A stretch of 12,530 bases of DNA, from NCBI GenBank assembly GCA_028565635.1, contig JAOXYB010044359.1:1-12530 (forward strand). The letters run 5' to 3'. This DNA comes from Phoronis ovalis (Eukaryota > Phoronida > Phoronidae). Below are positions 1 through 8,313 of this stretch, in pieces; positions within the stretch are counted from its first letter, which is position 1, and every line of letters begins with the position of its first letter. The position numbers and the translations under genes are program-made. The notes beneath the pieces were generated by a model. That model saw only the letters and a list, made by a program, of their open reading frames with translations. It was not told where the DNA came from and did no database searches.

Positions 1-142
1 AATATATATATATGTATATATACAGACAGACAGACATGACATACATACATACAGACAGACTGACATACATACATACATACATGACATACATGACATACAC
101 ACACATAAAAACACACATACATATATATATAAATACATATAA
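1..142. repeat. Compound microsatellite (TA, ACAG, ACAT/ATAC, CA units)
   Basis: The block opens with alternating TA to about position 22. ACAG units follow (22-35 and 51-60), then ATAC/ACAT units broken by TGAC (about 37-95), a short CA run (97-118) and another TA run (119-131). Adjacent units differ by one base, as expected when one microsatellite grows out of another by slippage and point mutation. A 66-codon frame at 12-212 runs through it, and its Tyr/Thr/His/Ile-rich translation simply reflects the repeat. Such tracts are typical of introns and intergenic DNA. The block touches the window edge, so its true length is unknown. Confidence 0.95.
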
Positions 143-301
143 TTTATTAAAATCAGCTCCTGGCAGAAAGCAAATTGAAGTCGCTTGCTTCGTGTCCACA
201 CTTGCAAGTTAAGTCGCTTAAAGGGCATCAGGAAAAAGTTAATCCACCTCTGGAAGAGGATTAATTTTTGCTTGAAGTGCTTTATTTTAATGCTCTTGAA
301 G
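143..301. other. Unique sequence with short repeats and a hairpin, no gene seen
   Basis: This stretch is less AT-rich than the microsatellite before it. AAGTCGCTT occurs at 178-186 and again at 211-219. TTAATCC (239-245) and GGATTAA (258-264) form a 7-bp inverted repeat around a 12-nt spacer. CTTGAAGTG occurs at 271-279 and 295-303. A frame opens at 265 and continues into the next feature. The T-rich stretch at 280-297 before AG at 300-301 is a modest candidate splice acceptor. Confidence 0.6.
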
Positions 302-376
302 TGAATTTTTGGCATACACTGTTAGAGGCTGAAGAACATTATTGTAGAGCGCTCTATTGTGAAGCTATCTTAAGTG
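302..376 (+). CDS. Candidate internal exon of an unrecognised gene (low confidence)
   Basis: The + frame is open from 265 to 411 (49 codons, no ATG). It runs across a consensus donor GTAAGT at 377-382. If the modest acceptor AG at 300-301 is used, the exon is 75 nt, starts with two bases completing a codon, and ends in phase 1 (AGT G). The other two frames hold stops within the exon. The peptide contains LLEAEEHYCRALYCEA, whose spacing (A..HY..AL) resembles helix B of a tetratricopeptide repeat. That is a family resemblance judged by eye, and one helix is not enough to call a domain. A perfect 12-bp palindrome, TAGAGCGCTCTA, lies inside at 345-356. It could equally be a chance open stretch beside a chance donor. 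Confidence 0.22.
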
Positions 377-411
377 GTAAGTGTGAATGGAGCTATAGAT
401 ATAGTAATCCT

Positions 412-1762
412 TGATTCATAATTTAATAATCTGGCAGTGAATTCTTAGCTAACATGATGGCTGACTTCTGGAATTTTGTTAAGTCTAGACTTTTAACATA
501 TTAAGATTAATTACACATTTCTAATAGCCTGAATTGGTTTGTTTGCATCCATTATATTTCTCATAGAATTTCCTGTAGACCTTAATTGCTATTTTTCGTT
601 TCCCTCTAATGTCTGCAATATTCCTAGGTGAATTGCTGTATACATACAGTTTGAAAAGTTCTAATAGTTTCTTGTAAATTGTTTATAAGGCAGGACATAC
701 CATTTGCAAAGAACAGTGACTTTCTCATTTGATTTTAAAAATATGTATTTAGACCATCCCTTATATAAATTTGCATAATGATAGTGATACCTGCACAGTC
801 AGATTGGTTGAAAGCTCAACCATTTTAGAATTCTTTAGGTTATGTTATAACCACAAAGTCTGTAAGCTCTGTTGCTGCAACTCTGGTGTTAATCATAACA
901 TTCCAATGGAAGTGACCAGAAACATGTGTTAAAGGGATTCTGGTACATTGTCCAAGAACAGTATAAATTTTTTGTTACTTTAGAATTATTTAATTTCTGT
1001 CAATTATGTTTGGATTTGCTTCAAAACTCTACTTTTTTTCTACATTCTGAATCATACTTATTTCAATATTTCGAACAAGTGGTTTAAATACAGATTGTGG
1101 ATCAAAAATTCATTCAGTGGTGTTGATAGGGAGTATATAAATAATCAACTTGTACAAGTAGCATAAACTTGTAGAAAAAAACATGCAACTGGGGATGCTG
1201 AAGTCTTGTTTCTCTGTTGGTGCTGAGGTATGATTATATTGATTCATTGATGAAACATTGCTGGGTGCATTGTAGCTGATGACATCATAACGCAAACATT
1301 GTAAAGACTCATAAAAATAGTTTCACTAATAATACAGGAATGCCTGTCAAAAACAGTTTGTGATATTGTGTAGGGGGATTGGCTTTCAAACATATCTTCA
1401 TCATCATTGATACAGTGTGATATCTTTCGATTTTCAGACACCGTGCATGCACAAAGTGAAGTTTTTTCTTTAAGCTAAGTTAATGTCAAGAAAATATACT
1501 TTTGTAGGCATAAAACATAAACTTAAATTACATTCACCAATAAAAATAATTATAATATTCTCTTGATTGGTATAGACAAGAATGTTAAGACACAGCTTCT
1601 TTATGATAAAGGTAGTATCATTATATCTGAACAGTTTTGGCATACTATGGTATATTCTTAACAAGCTGTCTGGTCCAGTTTTCTGTCTGCTTCAATGGAT
1701 GCATTTTAAAAATAAGAAAACATTCTCTTGTTGCTCATATTTTCATTCATGTGCCCTCCCAG
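412..1762. other. Non-coding AT-rich sequence, probably intron or intergenic
   Basis: No supported gene. Frames of 61-68 codons here (1110-1295, 1244-1441 and 1470-1664 on -, 1582-1788 on +) have no splice or domain support and fit chance at this composition. A perfect octamer ATTTGCAT (769-776), the classical POU-factor site, is present, but one such 8-mer is expected by chance in a window this size. A pyrimidine-rich tract ends in CCTAG at about 625, yet no good donor follows in an open frame. No transposon ends or long inverted repeats were seen. Confidence 0.6.
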
Positions 1763-1815
1763 AGTTGTCATTGAGAATCATGCTATGAATAATCATTACC
1801 CTGAAAGAACTCCAG
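1763..1815 (+). CDS. Candidate 53-nt exon (low confidence)
   Basis: A pyrimidine-rich tract (about 1732-1760) ends in CCCAG at 1758-1762, one of the better acceptors in the window. The 53 nt after it end in CCAG and are followed by the donor GTAAAT at 1816. Exactly one of the three frames is open. It starts with one base completing a codon and ends in phase 1, giving VVIENHAMNNHYPERTP. The same frame is open from about 1717 to 1870 (51 codons, ending near LLTIMA then stop), so the openness is only mildly informative. No family is recognised. Paired acceptors and donors at this spacing also arise by chance in long introns. Confidence 0.17.
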
Positions 1816-2937
1816 GTAAATTGAGCAATTACAAAGGACTGAGCCCCCTCCTTCTACTGACTATTATGGCATAATTTACTGTACTGTGTGAACCAATGTT
1901 ATCAAGTCAACCGGATCCAGTGTCTCCTGCTCTCAGTGTATTTAGGGTGTAAGATTAGATTCCTGTTTTACCTGCATGGTCCTCCCATTAAAACATGTTA
2001 TAAGAAGGAATACCTTCACCATTTCAGTTAGTATTTTGATTATTTACATTGGTTCTGCATCCTTGTTCTGAGCAGATCTGTATTACACAGTTCATTAATT
2101 TCATCCTCCCTCTTTCACCTGTACCCTTGAATATGCAAGACAGAAATTATATACTTTCCTTGAGCCAGTTGAGAACTTCATTCAGTTAGTACGGCCAACA
2201 TGTGTATGGTGAAGAAGTTAAGATCCTATTGTTTTTTTTTACCGAAATGTGAAGTAGCAATGCCTATTGATAAGGTTGGTAGGCGTACCTGTCTGGTTAG
2301 CTGTTTATGACTGGTTTTGTCCTGAATACAGGGATCAGTGGGTCACTGGGCACAGTAATGTGTGATAGTATAATCTAGATATGACTAGATAATCTTGTTT
2401 AAATGTCACCCTTGTGGTGTGACTTTGTTCTTTCTTTCAAGGTTGTTTTTGCAAAAACTCCTGAGCTTTCGTTCATTACAACACATTTCAATTTAAACTT
2501 TCCAATCAGTTTTCTAAATTGATCACTTAATTGTGGAGTTTTTGTGATAAAGTAGATAACGCAGCCAGACAGTGAGTCAACATCATGATGTCGCCTTGAA
2601 CCTAAGGTTTAGAGGAAGCAGTTGTTCTACATAATAACCAGTAGTTCTAATAATCCAGGCATCCACACTGCCATGGAAATTATAATGTGCTTACTTATGC
2701 TGGTTACCAGGCCATGAAATTGTTTCACATGGTTCATTATTGAGCGCTTACAATTTCCTCTTGCTACTTGTGGTTCCCAAATGATTTTTTTGTATTGTCA
2801 GATGTTGTTTTTTGGAATAGATGGAAAATCTTTGACGTACACGCACATAAAGATCGAATTGTCTGACCACAATTCACTTCATAAGTCTTTATTCCGGAGA
2901 TTTCGTAGAATTGACTATCTGTGACATTTAGATTTGG
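1816..2937. other. Non-coding AT-rich sequence
   Basis: No gene is supported on either strand. Visible items are a run of nine T (2232-2240), a small bulged hairpin GTCACCCTTGTGGTGTGAC at 2405-2423, and scattered splice-like AG and GT dinucleotides without open frames between them. No repeat family, RNA gene or transposon end was recognised. Confidence 0.6.
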
Positions 2938-3228
2938 CTACATCATAGACATTATTTCTATGTTGGTGTTCAAGTTCGACAGTCTTACACAAACACAATC
3001 AAACGATCTTTTATTATAATTCAATGATCCATTTCCTTTTTCTTTAAAGTTAAATTTCATTCTAACTACTGTCTTGTGTAATGTCTGAAATTTTAAATGA
3101 TACTCATTGGAAGGAAAATGTATGTTAATATTTGACCACAGACTATGTGTAAGTTCTAATCTTTTATTCTGATTTTTTGCATACATTAACATGAACAATA
3201 TAGTAATACTTGTAGACATGTAGACCAC
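2938..3228 (-). CDS. 96-codon open frame with a possible 96-nt exon at 2989-3084 (low confidence)
   Basis: This is the second longest ATG-started frame in the window. Its composition is Asn/Lys/Ile/Met-rich, as random AT-rich DNA would give, and the first 16 residues are hydrophobic by composition. The one extra hint is splice-like context on the minus strand. An acceptor TTTCAG (3085-3090 on the + coordinates) precedes 32 whole codons (phase 0 to 0, beginning TLHKTVVRMKFNFKEKGN), and these are followed by a donor GTAAGA at 2983-2988. No domain, signal peptide or homologous family is recognised. One or two frames this long are expected by chance here, so a spurious frame is the likelier explanation. 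Confidence 0.13.
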   Translation of the reverse strand: MVYMSTSITILFMLMYAKNQNKRLELTHSLWSNINIHFPSNEYHLKFQTLHKTVVRMKFNFKEKGNGSLNYNKRSFDCVCVRLSNLNTNIEIMSMM

Positions 3229-3538
3229 TGGTAGTGATATTATAAAATGTTATACACTGCTGTAGGCTAGTCACTGCCTGCAGGAGTCAGTTAATAGTTG
3301 TTAGCTGATCCAAGCTATAATAACAAAACCGTAACCTCAGGAATGCTTTGCCATAGATATAAAGCCCATGCCTGTTTTCTCTGTTTTTAATATAAAGAAT
3401 CCTTGGTGTCCATCGATGTTTCCTTGATTGTCTCCCCCTTGTGGCCTAAACGTTAATTACACAATGAGGTGTAACAAAAATTGCAAAGTTATTGCCCTGT
3501 TTTATAAGTACCTGTCTGATACGGTAAGAGTTGGAAAT
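3229..3538. other. Non-coding sequence, no gene seen
   Basis: No open frame or RNA gene was seen. AAATGTTATACACTGCTGT at 3245-3263 matches 9702-9720 at 18 of 19 positions, so it may be a trace of an old dispersed repeat. A GTAAGA donor-like string lies at 3524-3529 without a convincing exon before it. Confidence 0.55.
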
Positions 3539-3606
3539 TTGACGTCAATAAGGAGGTGCAATAAAAGTATCTTAAAGTTTATACCCTCTGCCCAGCAGTG
3601 ACGTCA
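3539..3606. promoter_or_regulatory. Pair of CRE-like palindromes
   Basis: TTGACGTCAA at 3539-3548 is a perfect 10-bp palindrome with the GACGTC core. TGACGTCA at 3599-3606 is the full consensus cAMP response element bound by CREB/ATF bZIP factors. The two cores are 59 bp apart, and both keep a CpG in a region otherwise poor in CpG. An ATTGCAAAG string (3479-3487), similar to a C/EBP half site, lies about 60 bp upstream. No first exon is identifiable nearby, so an intronic or intergenic enhancer is as plausible as a promoter. Regulatory function is inferred from motif identity only. Confidence 0.35.
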
Positions 3607-3682
3607 TTGAATCACACTAGGATCTGCTGCATTGCAGTAAATATGTGTGTTCTGTTTCTATGATCTTGTATTCTATCTACAG

Positions 3683-3704
3683 TTCAATTGAGCTATAGTG
3701 TTTG
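3683..3704 (+). CDS. Candidate 22-nt microexon (low confidence)
   Basis: A pyrimidine-rich stretch (3650-3680) ends in CTACAG at 3677-3682 and is followed by only 22 nt before the full donor consensus GTAAGT at 3705-3710. Of the three frames, only the one completing a codon with the first two bases is open (QLSYSV, ending in phase 2). The flanks are good on both sides. The candidate is so short that coding content cannot be judged, and chance pairing of an acceptor and a donor is a real alternative. Confidence 0.13.
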
Positions 3705-3876
3705 GTAAGTTATCTCTTGGAATCACATCTGGAGATTAGCTATGGTAAATGTATTAAACTAAAAGTGCAGTAACATTTCCATGTAAGCTTTGTTTTTGTA
3801 AACAGCATATTCCCATATAGGTGAATAGAGATGTAATGGACATTCAATTCACATAGTTACAGTACAGCAATCAACC

Positions 3877-4076
3877 AGGTACTAGGTAGTCTCTAACACA
3901 GACTATATACTGTATAAATGTACTAAATAAACTATAAACTAGAAAAAGTCAAAAATTTGTTTTAAAATTACATAATAGTGCATATAGGGATAGAAATTTA
4001 TATAGGGATTTAAACTCAATTTTTAACAAAATTGAATTTAAAATACAAGGGTCTAAACTTAGACTAGGTACTAGGT
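3877..4076. repeat. AT-rich segment bounded by 11-bp direct repeats, possible small non-autonomous element
   Basis: AGGTACTAGGT occurs exactly at 3877-3887 and 4066-4076. Just inside the left copy is AGTCT-N7-AGACT (3888-3904). Just inside the right copy is GTCTAAACTTAGAC (4051-4064), so both ends carry GTCT/AGAC foldbacks facing the direct repeats. Between them lie ATATAGGGAT twice at an 18-bp period (3982-3991 and 4000-4009) and a strong hairpin at 4009-4042. The layout resembles a short mobile element with target duplications. However, 11 bp is not the duplication length of a specific DNA-transposon family I can name, there is no poly(A) tail, and no protein is encoded. Local repetition by chance in AT-rich DNA is the alternative. 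Confidence 0.35.
4009..4042. repeat. Near-perfect 15-bp inverted repeat (hairpin)
   Basis: The left arm TTTAAACTCAATTTT (4009-4023) and the right arm AAAATTGAATTTAAA (4028-4042) pair at 14 of 15 positions around the 4-nt loop TAAC. It is the longest hairpin I found in the window. Both arms are AT-rich, so extrusion as a cruciform is plausible but unproven. The stem is too short for a microRNA precursor. Confidence 0.85.
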
Positions 4077-5216
4077 TATAATTATAGTAGCAAGATGCAA
4101 CTCCACTTAACTATAAAACTTATTAGGAGAAAAATAACAGGTTGATGAATTTTAAGCAAAAAGTTCATAAAAAGTTCACAAGAATATAACAATCACACTT
4201 GTCCAAATCCTAATCTCTTTATTAGTCATTCATAAGCATTTGACTAGAAAAAAATTATTCAATGATTAGTGCCAGGAAGGTGAGAATGAGGTGAGAAAAA
4301 TGCTAAACAAACATACCCTCATATATTATACTATGGTACTACTTTATGTAATCTAATTACCAATCGATATTTTTGTTGTACACTGATGGTAAAGGTGTGA
4401 TATTGTATGTCATCTCCACCCATGTACACCATAGAAATTGATCCTTGTGAGACAACATGCAATTGTGGTTTCTTTTTCCTGTAAACAGATATGAATAAAA
4501 ATGGGTTATCTTGTGTCATAGGTGCTATTTTAATGGGCTTCTGAGTCAGGGTCAGATGGCAGAGAATTTAATTCACAAAAACATGTACTTAACAATGTCT
4601 GATGTTCTGTTATCAATAATCTGCAACTGGTTGGGTGCTTCATGCCTCATTTGTAATGACGAGTTGTACTGACATGTGTGTCTGTCCAATAATACATAGA
4701 ATGATGAATCCCTGGTATGTCACACAGTTATCATCAGGAAGTCGAGAATGACCTCATATCTGCATATACATTAATAATTTTGGGCAAGGTTGTTGAAACA
4801 AACATGTCGCTCCAAAACAATACTGGATGGTGAAATAAAAATACCCAGTAACACTTTGTTTCTGACAAACTGACAATTCTTGGATGAAAAAGAAGTGAAA
4901 TTTCACTATTTTTAAGTGCCTGTACCAGTTACCAAGGTTAAATTTAATGCAATGTCAACACTGAAATGCAGAAAACATGTTTCAACCTCTGCGCAGCACA
5001 CCCATCCAGTGATATTGACCTTCTAAATGACTTTGTTTTAATAAAAAAAAAACAAGAAAAAACTATCACCATGATGATAAGAGACAAATAAAGCTATCAG
5101 TAATGCTATCTTGCCTAGAAGTCAATCAGTGCTGGCAACAAATATACAGGTGACATGATAGGTATAAATATATCATTCATCCTTCACGTGTATCATTATT
5201 GCTCATTGTCTTTCAG
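4077..5216. other. Non-coding AT-rich sequence with small repeats
   Basis: No gene is supported. The 62-codon minus frame at 4331-4519 has no splice or domain evidence. An 11-bp tandem duplication of AAAAAGTTCAT lies at 4158-4178 (second copy 10 nt long here). AGTGAAATTTCACT at 4894-4907 is a perfect 14-bp palindrome. A run of ten A (5043-5052) overlaps AATAAA, and another AATAAA is at 5087-5092. No coding signal or RNA gene was recognised. Confidence 0.6.
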
Positions 5217-5321
5217 GACCCAGGGATTATTTCCGTTATTACCAAACATTTCCCTTCAATTACGGAAAAATATAAAACTGAGATATACCCAAAAAACAGT
5301 AGTTTCGCAAATGTTTCTTGA
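5217..5321 (+). CDS. Open stretch after a good acceptor, possible terminal exon (low confidence)
   Basis: CATTGTCTTTCAG ends at 5216 and is a good splice acceptor. The frame beginning GAC at 5217 is open for 34 codons, from DPGIISVITKHFPSITEKY near the start to a TGA at 5319-5321. No donor interrupts it, so it would have to be a last exon. No poly(A) signal was noted close downstream, and the next clear AATAAA is around 5780. A 7-bp inverted repeat (TTTCCGT and ACGGAAA) lies within. No family is recognised. A random open run of 34 codons is common at this composition, so the acceptor is the only real support. Confidence 0.12.
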   Translation, partial: DPGIISVITKHFPSITEKYKTEIYPKNSSFANVS

Positions 5322-7221
5322 CTAATGTATTTCTAATTCTTGAATGGCTGATGGTTATTGATTATGTAAAAGTACCGTCTTGTAGTGTATCCTGTTTTCT
5401 AGTTTAAATTATAGTAGAATTTTCATGTTCTAAAATGAAACATATTGCCAATTTATATTTCTGTACACATTTGTGTCACTGTGTAATCATGTATTAGACA
5501 TGAAAGAAAGTCTCATTATTACATAACTATAGTAAATCATGAAAGAATTGAAAGCCATAACACAATATGCAATCTTAGTATTTATACATATTTTATATGC
5601 TTTCACTAATTGATGACTATATGATATTAAGTGTACCTAATGTGACAGGTTGTGTCATTGGGTATTGGGATCAATGGATTCATTTATTGACACAGGTAAA
5701 TTCCAGCAACCTTCAGAAATATGTTGGCTCATTATAGGATGACTTTGTTTATATTATCCTAGCTAGTATTAATAATATTGAATAAATGGATTATATAATA
5801 ATAGCTGTGGGTTTTATGGCTCCATCATTTGTATACAGAGAAATGCTTAATACCTACTTTGTACTGTGGAGAAATGTTGATTCTACGTTTTTTATATATT
5901 TTAGCTGGCAGGGTAGAAATATTTAGAGGCTGGTCATGGCTTTGTATTATAACGAATATTGCATAACTACCACTCATCCTGATTGCCCAAAATCATTCCT
6001 AATTTTCCACATTCCAAATTACTATAATTGAGATACCTAATATTGAATTTAATTTATACAAAAATTTATGGTATATGAATAATATTGAAAACCATCTTCT
6101 CCATGTAAAATGTGGTCAGATGTATATAAAAGTGGCTCAGAGTGTCGTGGCTAAGAGTCCCCTGGTGATAGATTTGTATGGCAGGCAATTGTTGATCATA
6201 AAAACGCAGGAAGCTGGAGATTTATGCAACTATGTAAAAGATATGTAATGTGGAAGGTGGTAATTACCTGTGTAATAGATATGCTAATTACATTTATGAA
6301 ATGCTGTAATCTATTGTATACTAGGTAACACTCAATTCCCTCTGTCAACTCCACATAAAATCCTCTTGAACTCTGGAACATGGGTAACAAACATGATTAA
6401 AAATATCGCAGTCGCTGAAAACTTACAGCGATGTACTGTATGACCATTAGGTTTGACATTGGTTTGCTCTGTTATCATGGTCAAAAAATGTATGGAAGAA
6501 TAAAAATGCTATAAAAACTGGCATTTTTCACACTTCTCCATACAGAACCATACCCTGACAATATGGTATAATTTTTTAGCAGTAGGTTCAGTTTTTCAGA
6601 CAATTTCCTCTTATTGAAACCAATGGCTGAAAGTGAGTCTTACGCTTGCAGTACAGATTTTCTTGTTAGACAATATAATCTAGTTGTGCAGTGAAATGAA
6701 TACTGCTGTGCTGTTCAGTATTATGTTAAAATAAACAAGAACAATGCCTCTTTTATGTTTCAATTCTCAGTTTGAGAATCTTTTATTCCTTTAAAATTTC
6801 TCAATCCATTCAGGCATTTAAAATTTTACCTTTTGACCTAAATACGGCTTTGATACCAAACCAGTCCTGACCGGAAATCTAACACAATCTGCTGTGATGT
6901 GTTATAATATAACCATTGTCCCCTGTGTTGTATATACAAACTTTCTGCCTTCACACAATAAGTGTTGCTTCATTGCTTCAAGCAGTAGCTCTACATCTGT
7001 TCCAAAAAAAGGTGGACTTTATACCAATTGCATAGAGAATAAATTGTACATTGAGCGATATGTAAAAATGATGCTGAAACAATTTTTTTTGTAGATATAA
7101 GCATTTCACAACCACATTTCACTACGGTACTGTGTTATAAAAATTCTAGAGAATGTTTCCTGCATTTGTAGCATTATATTCTTTCATTGATTTGCTGTTT
7201 GCTTTCTACTGTTTATCTTAG
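5322..7221. other. Non-coding AT-rich sequence with weak exon-like and hairpin signals
   Basis: The frames at 6196-6390 (-) and 6894-7094 (+) look like chance. At 5649-5695 a 47-nt + strand segment lies between GACAG and GTAAAT and is open in two frames, but its acceptor lacks a pyrimidine tract. A hairpin TCGCTG/CAGCGA with an 8-nt loop is at 6412-6431. ACCATA and TATGGT form a small inverted repeat near 6550-6570. No transposon protein, RNA gene or promoter was recognised. Confidence 0.55.
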
Positions 7222-7242
7222 CTATTATCCCCTGTTTGCTAG
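7222..7242 (+). CDS. Candidate 21-nt microexon (low confidence)
   Basis: A pyrimidine-rich run through 7190-7219 ends in CTTAG at 7217-7221, a strong-looking acceptor. After 21 nt a CTAG|GTAAAT donor follows at 7243. Two of three frames are open (YYPLFA and IIPCLL), and the phase-0 frame ends in TAG. A 21-nt length would preserve a reading frame when skipped, as in many neural microexons. Nothing else supports expression, and short acceptor-donor pairs appear by chance. Confidence 0.12.
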   Translation, partial: LLSPVC

Positions 7243-8220
7243 GTAAATATCTTTACACTTTTCTTTATTTCTTTTTATACCTCATTAGTCTTTTGTCTGA
7301 AATGAACAGACCGCAAGTATATCCATCCATCTTGGTGTATCCATCCATCTTTCCACATTTTGCAGGTGCTTATTACCCATTATTCCACTTTAAGTAAAAA
7401 TATCCTATTACAATATTGGAATTAAGGGACAATCCCCTGAAAGCAATCGCTAAGTGCTGTATGATTGTACTAGCAGAACCGGTAAATTATACAAATGAAT
7501 GCAATTTAGTACATGTTCCCCTTACCACTGATATTTAATTCTGCCTTTTCTTTGAATTTTTGTAAAATTTTAGAATTTTATGTACTTTTCGATACCGTAA
7601 ATATGCATTTTACCGGAAGATTATCAGTGCCTCTTCCCTTCCTGCTTTTGAGAAAACTATTGAATGTGTAAAGCACTTTTCTACAATTTGCGAGTACATT
7701 GAAGAAGTGAGGGAGTTATGTCTTGGGTCAAGTTGCGGCTACTAGATCTTGAAAACAAATCAGGAGTTACAAGCATAGTAGGATCCTTATTTTGTTTATA
7801 AGAATACATTTGGGTTCAACAGGGATGGTTACTAGTTACTATACAATTGTCAGTTCAGTATTGTGTTCTCAGTACGTTTTGTCACTGTTGTCTGGGGACT
7901 GGTGCAAATAACTGTGTATAAGGTTTGTGCTATATTCAAGTACATACACAGGTTCCAGGCCTGTATCACATTCCATAATATACACAAACCATGCATTAAT
8001 TATTATCATTGTTAAATTAATGGATTTAATAAAAGCTCTTCTGGTTTTGTGGTTTCCATTTTTGAATATGCATTAGTTTGACTGTTTCAGCTTGCTGTTT
8101 ATGCTGTTTTAATTATGTACCTTGCCTTTTGTAATATAAGAGATCAATACACACCTAGTGCACTGTAACCATTGATCTTTCACAACATTGAAGGTAAGGT
8201 TTTCTGTCCTTTATACATAA
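7243..8220. other. Non-coding sequence with a short tandem repeat and a candidate poly(A) signal
   Basis: TATCCATCCATCTT occurs at 7320-7333 and 7338-7351, a two-copy repeat with an 18-bp period. CATTTTGCAG at about 7356-7365 resembles an acceptor but opens only a short frame. The poly(A) candidate at 8028 is listed separately. A GTAAGG donor-like string at 8194 follows an open stretch that carries a stop, so no exon is called. Confidence 0.55.
8028..8065 (+). promoter_or_regulatory. Candidate polyadenylation signal with GT-rich downstream element
   Basis: AATAAA at 8028-8033 is followed within 10-30 nt by a GT/T-rich stretch (8042-8065, including GGTTTTGTGGTTT). This is the arrangement recognised by the CPSF and CstF cleavage factors. 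It is the best such arrangement in the window on the + strand. No coding exon ends just before it, so it could serve an unseen 3' UTR, act as an unused intronic site, or be chance in AT-rich DNA. Confidence 0.25.
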
Positions 8221-8313
8221 TGCTAGGTCGGGGTTCAAGGCCAAGTGCATGAGGACTGTCCCAAAGACAGTGTACCGTTTAATTCCTGGGTGGGTGTGGC
8301 CAGTTGCATGAGA
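8221..8313. repeat. GC-richer patch with an internal direct repeat, possible old repeat fragment
   Basis: This patch is noticeably richer in G and C than its surroundings. GGCCAAGTGCATGAGG (8239-8254) and GGCCAGTTGCATGAGA (8298-8313) match at 13 of 16 positions with a 59-bp period. Between them lies a 6-bp stem, ACTGTC/GACAGT, with a 5-nt loop (8255-8271). GGTTCAAGGC at 8232-8241 fits the loose RNA polymerase III box B pattern, but no box A at the right distance was found. A degenerate SINE-like fragment is possible but not shown. Confidence 0.3.

Noticed and set aside
12-212. 66-codon + frame starting in the microsatellite
   Set aside because: Its Tyr/Thr/His/Ile-rich translation is the direct product of ACAT/ACAG repeats. 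Long stop-free runs are expected in such repeats.
4009-4042. MicroRNA precursor
   Set aside because: The stem is 15 bp with a 4-nt loop, far shorter than a precursor hairpin. Seeds of conserved microRNAs I could recall had no paired arm anywhere in the window.
4051-4074. Helitron 3' end (hairpin followed by CTAG)
   Set aside because: The hairpin loop is only 2 nt, the base after CTAG is G rather than T, and no TC start was found. The flanking direct repeats also argue against it, since Helitrons make none.
8161-8193. Exon ending at AAG|GTAAGG (donor at 8194)
   Set aside because: All three frames between the nearest upstream AG and the donor contain a stop.
8232-8241. tRNA or intact SINE suggested by GGTTCAAGGC
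   Set aside because: Only the loose box B pattern fits. Box A, a tail and target-site duplications were not found.
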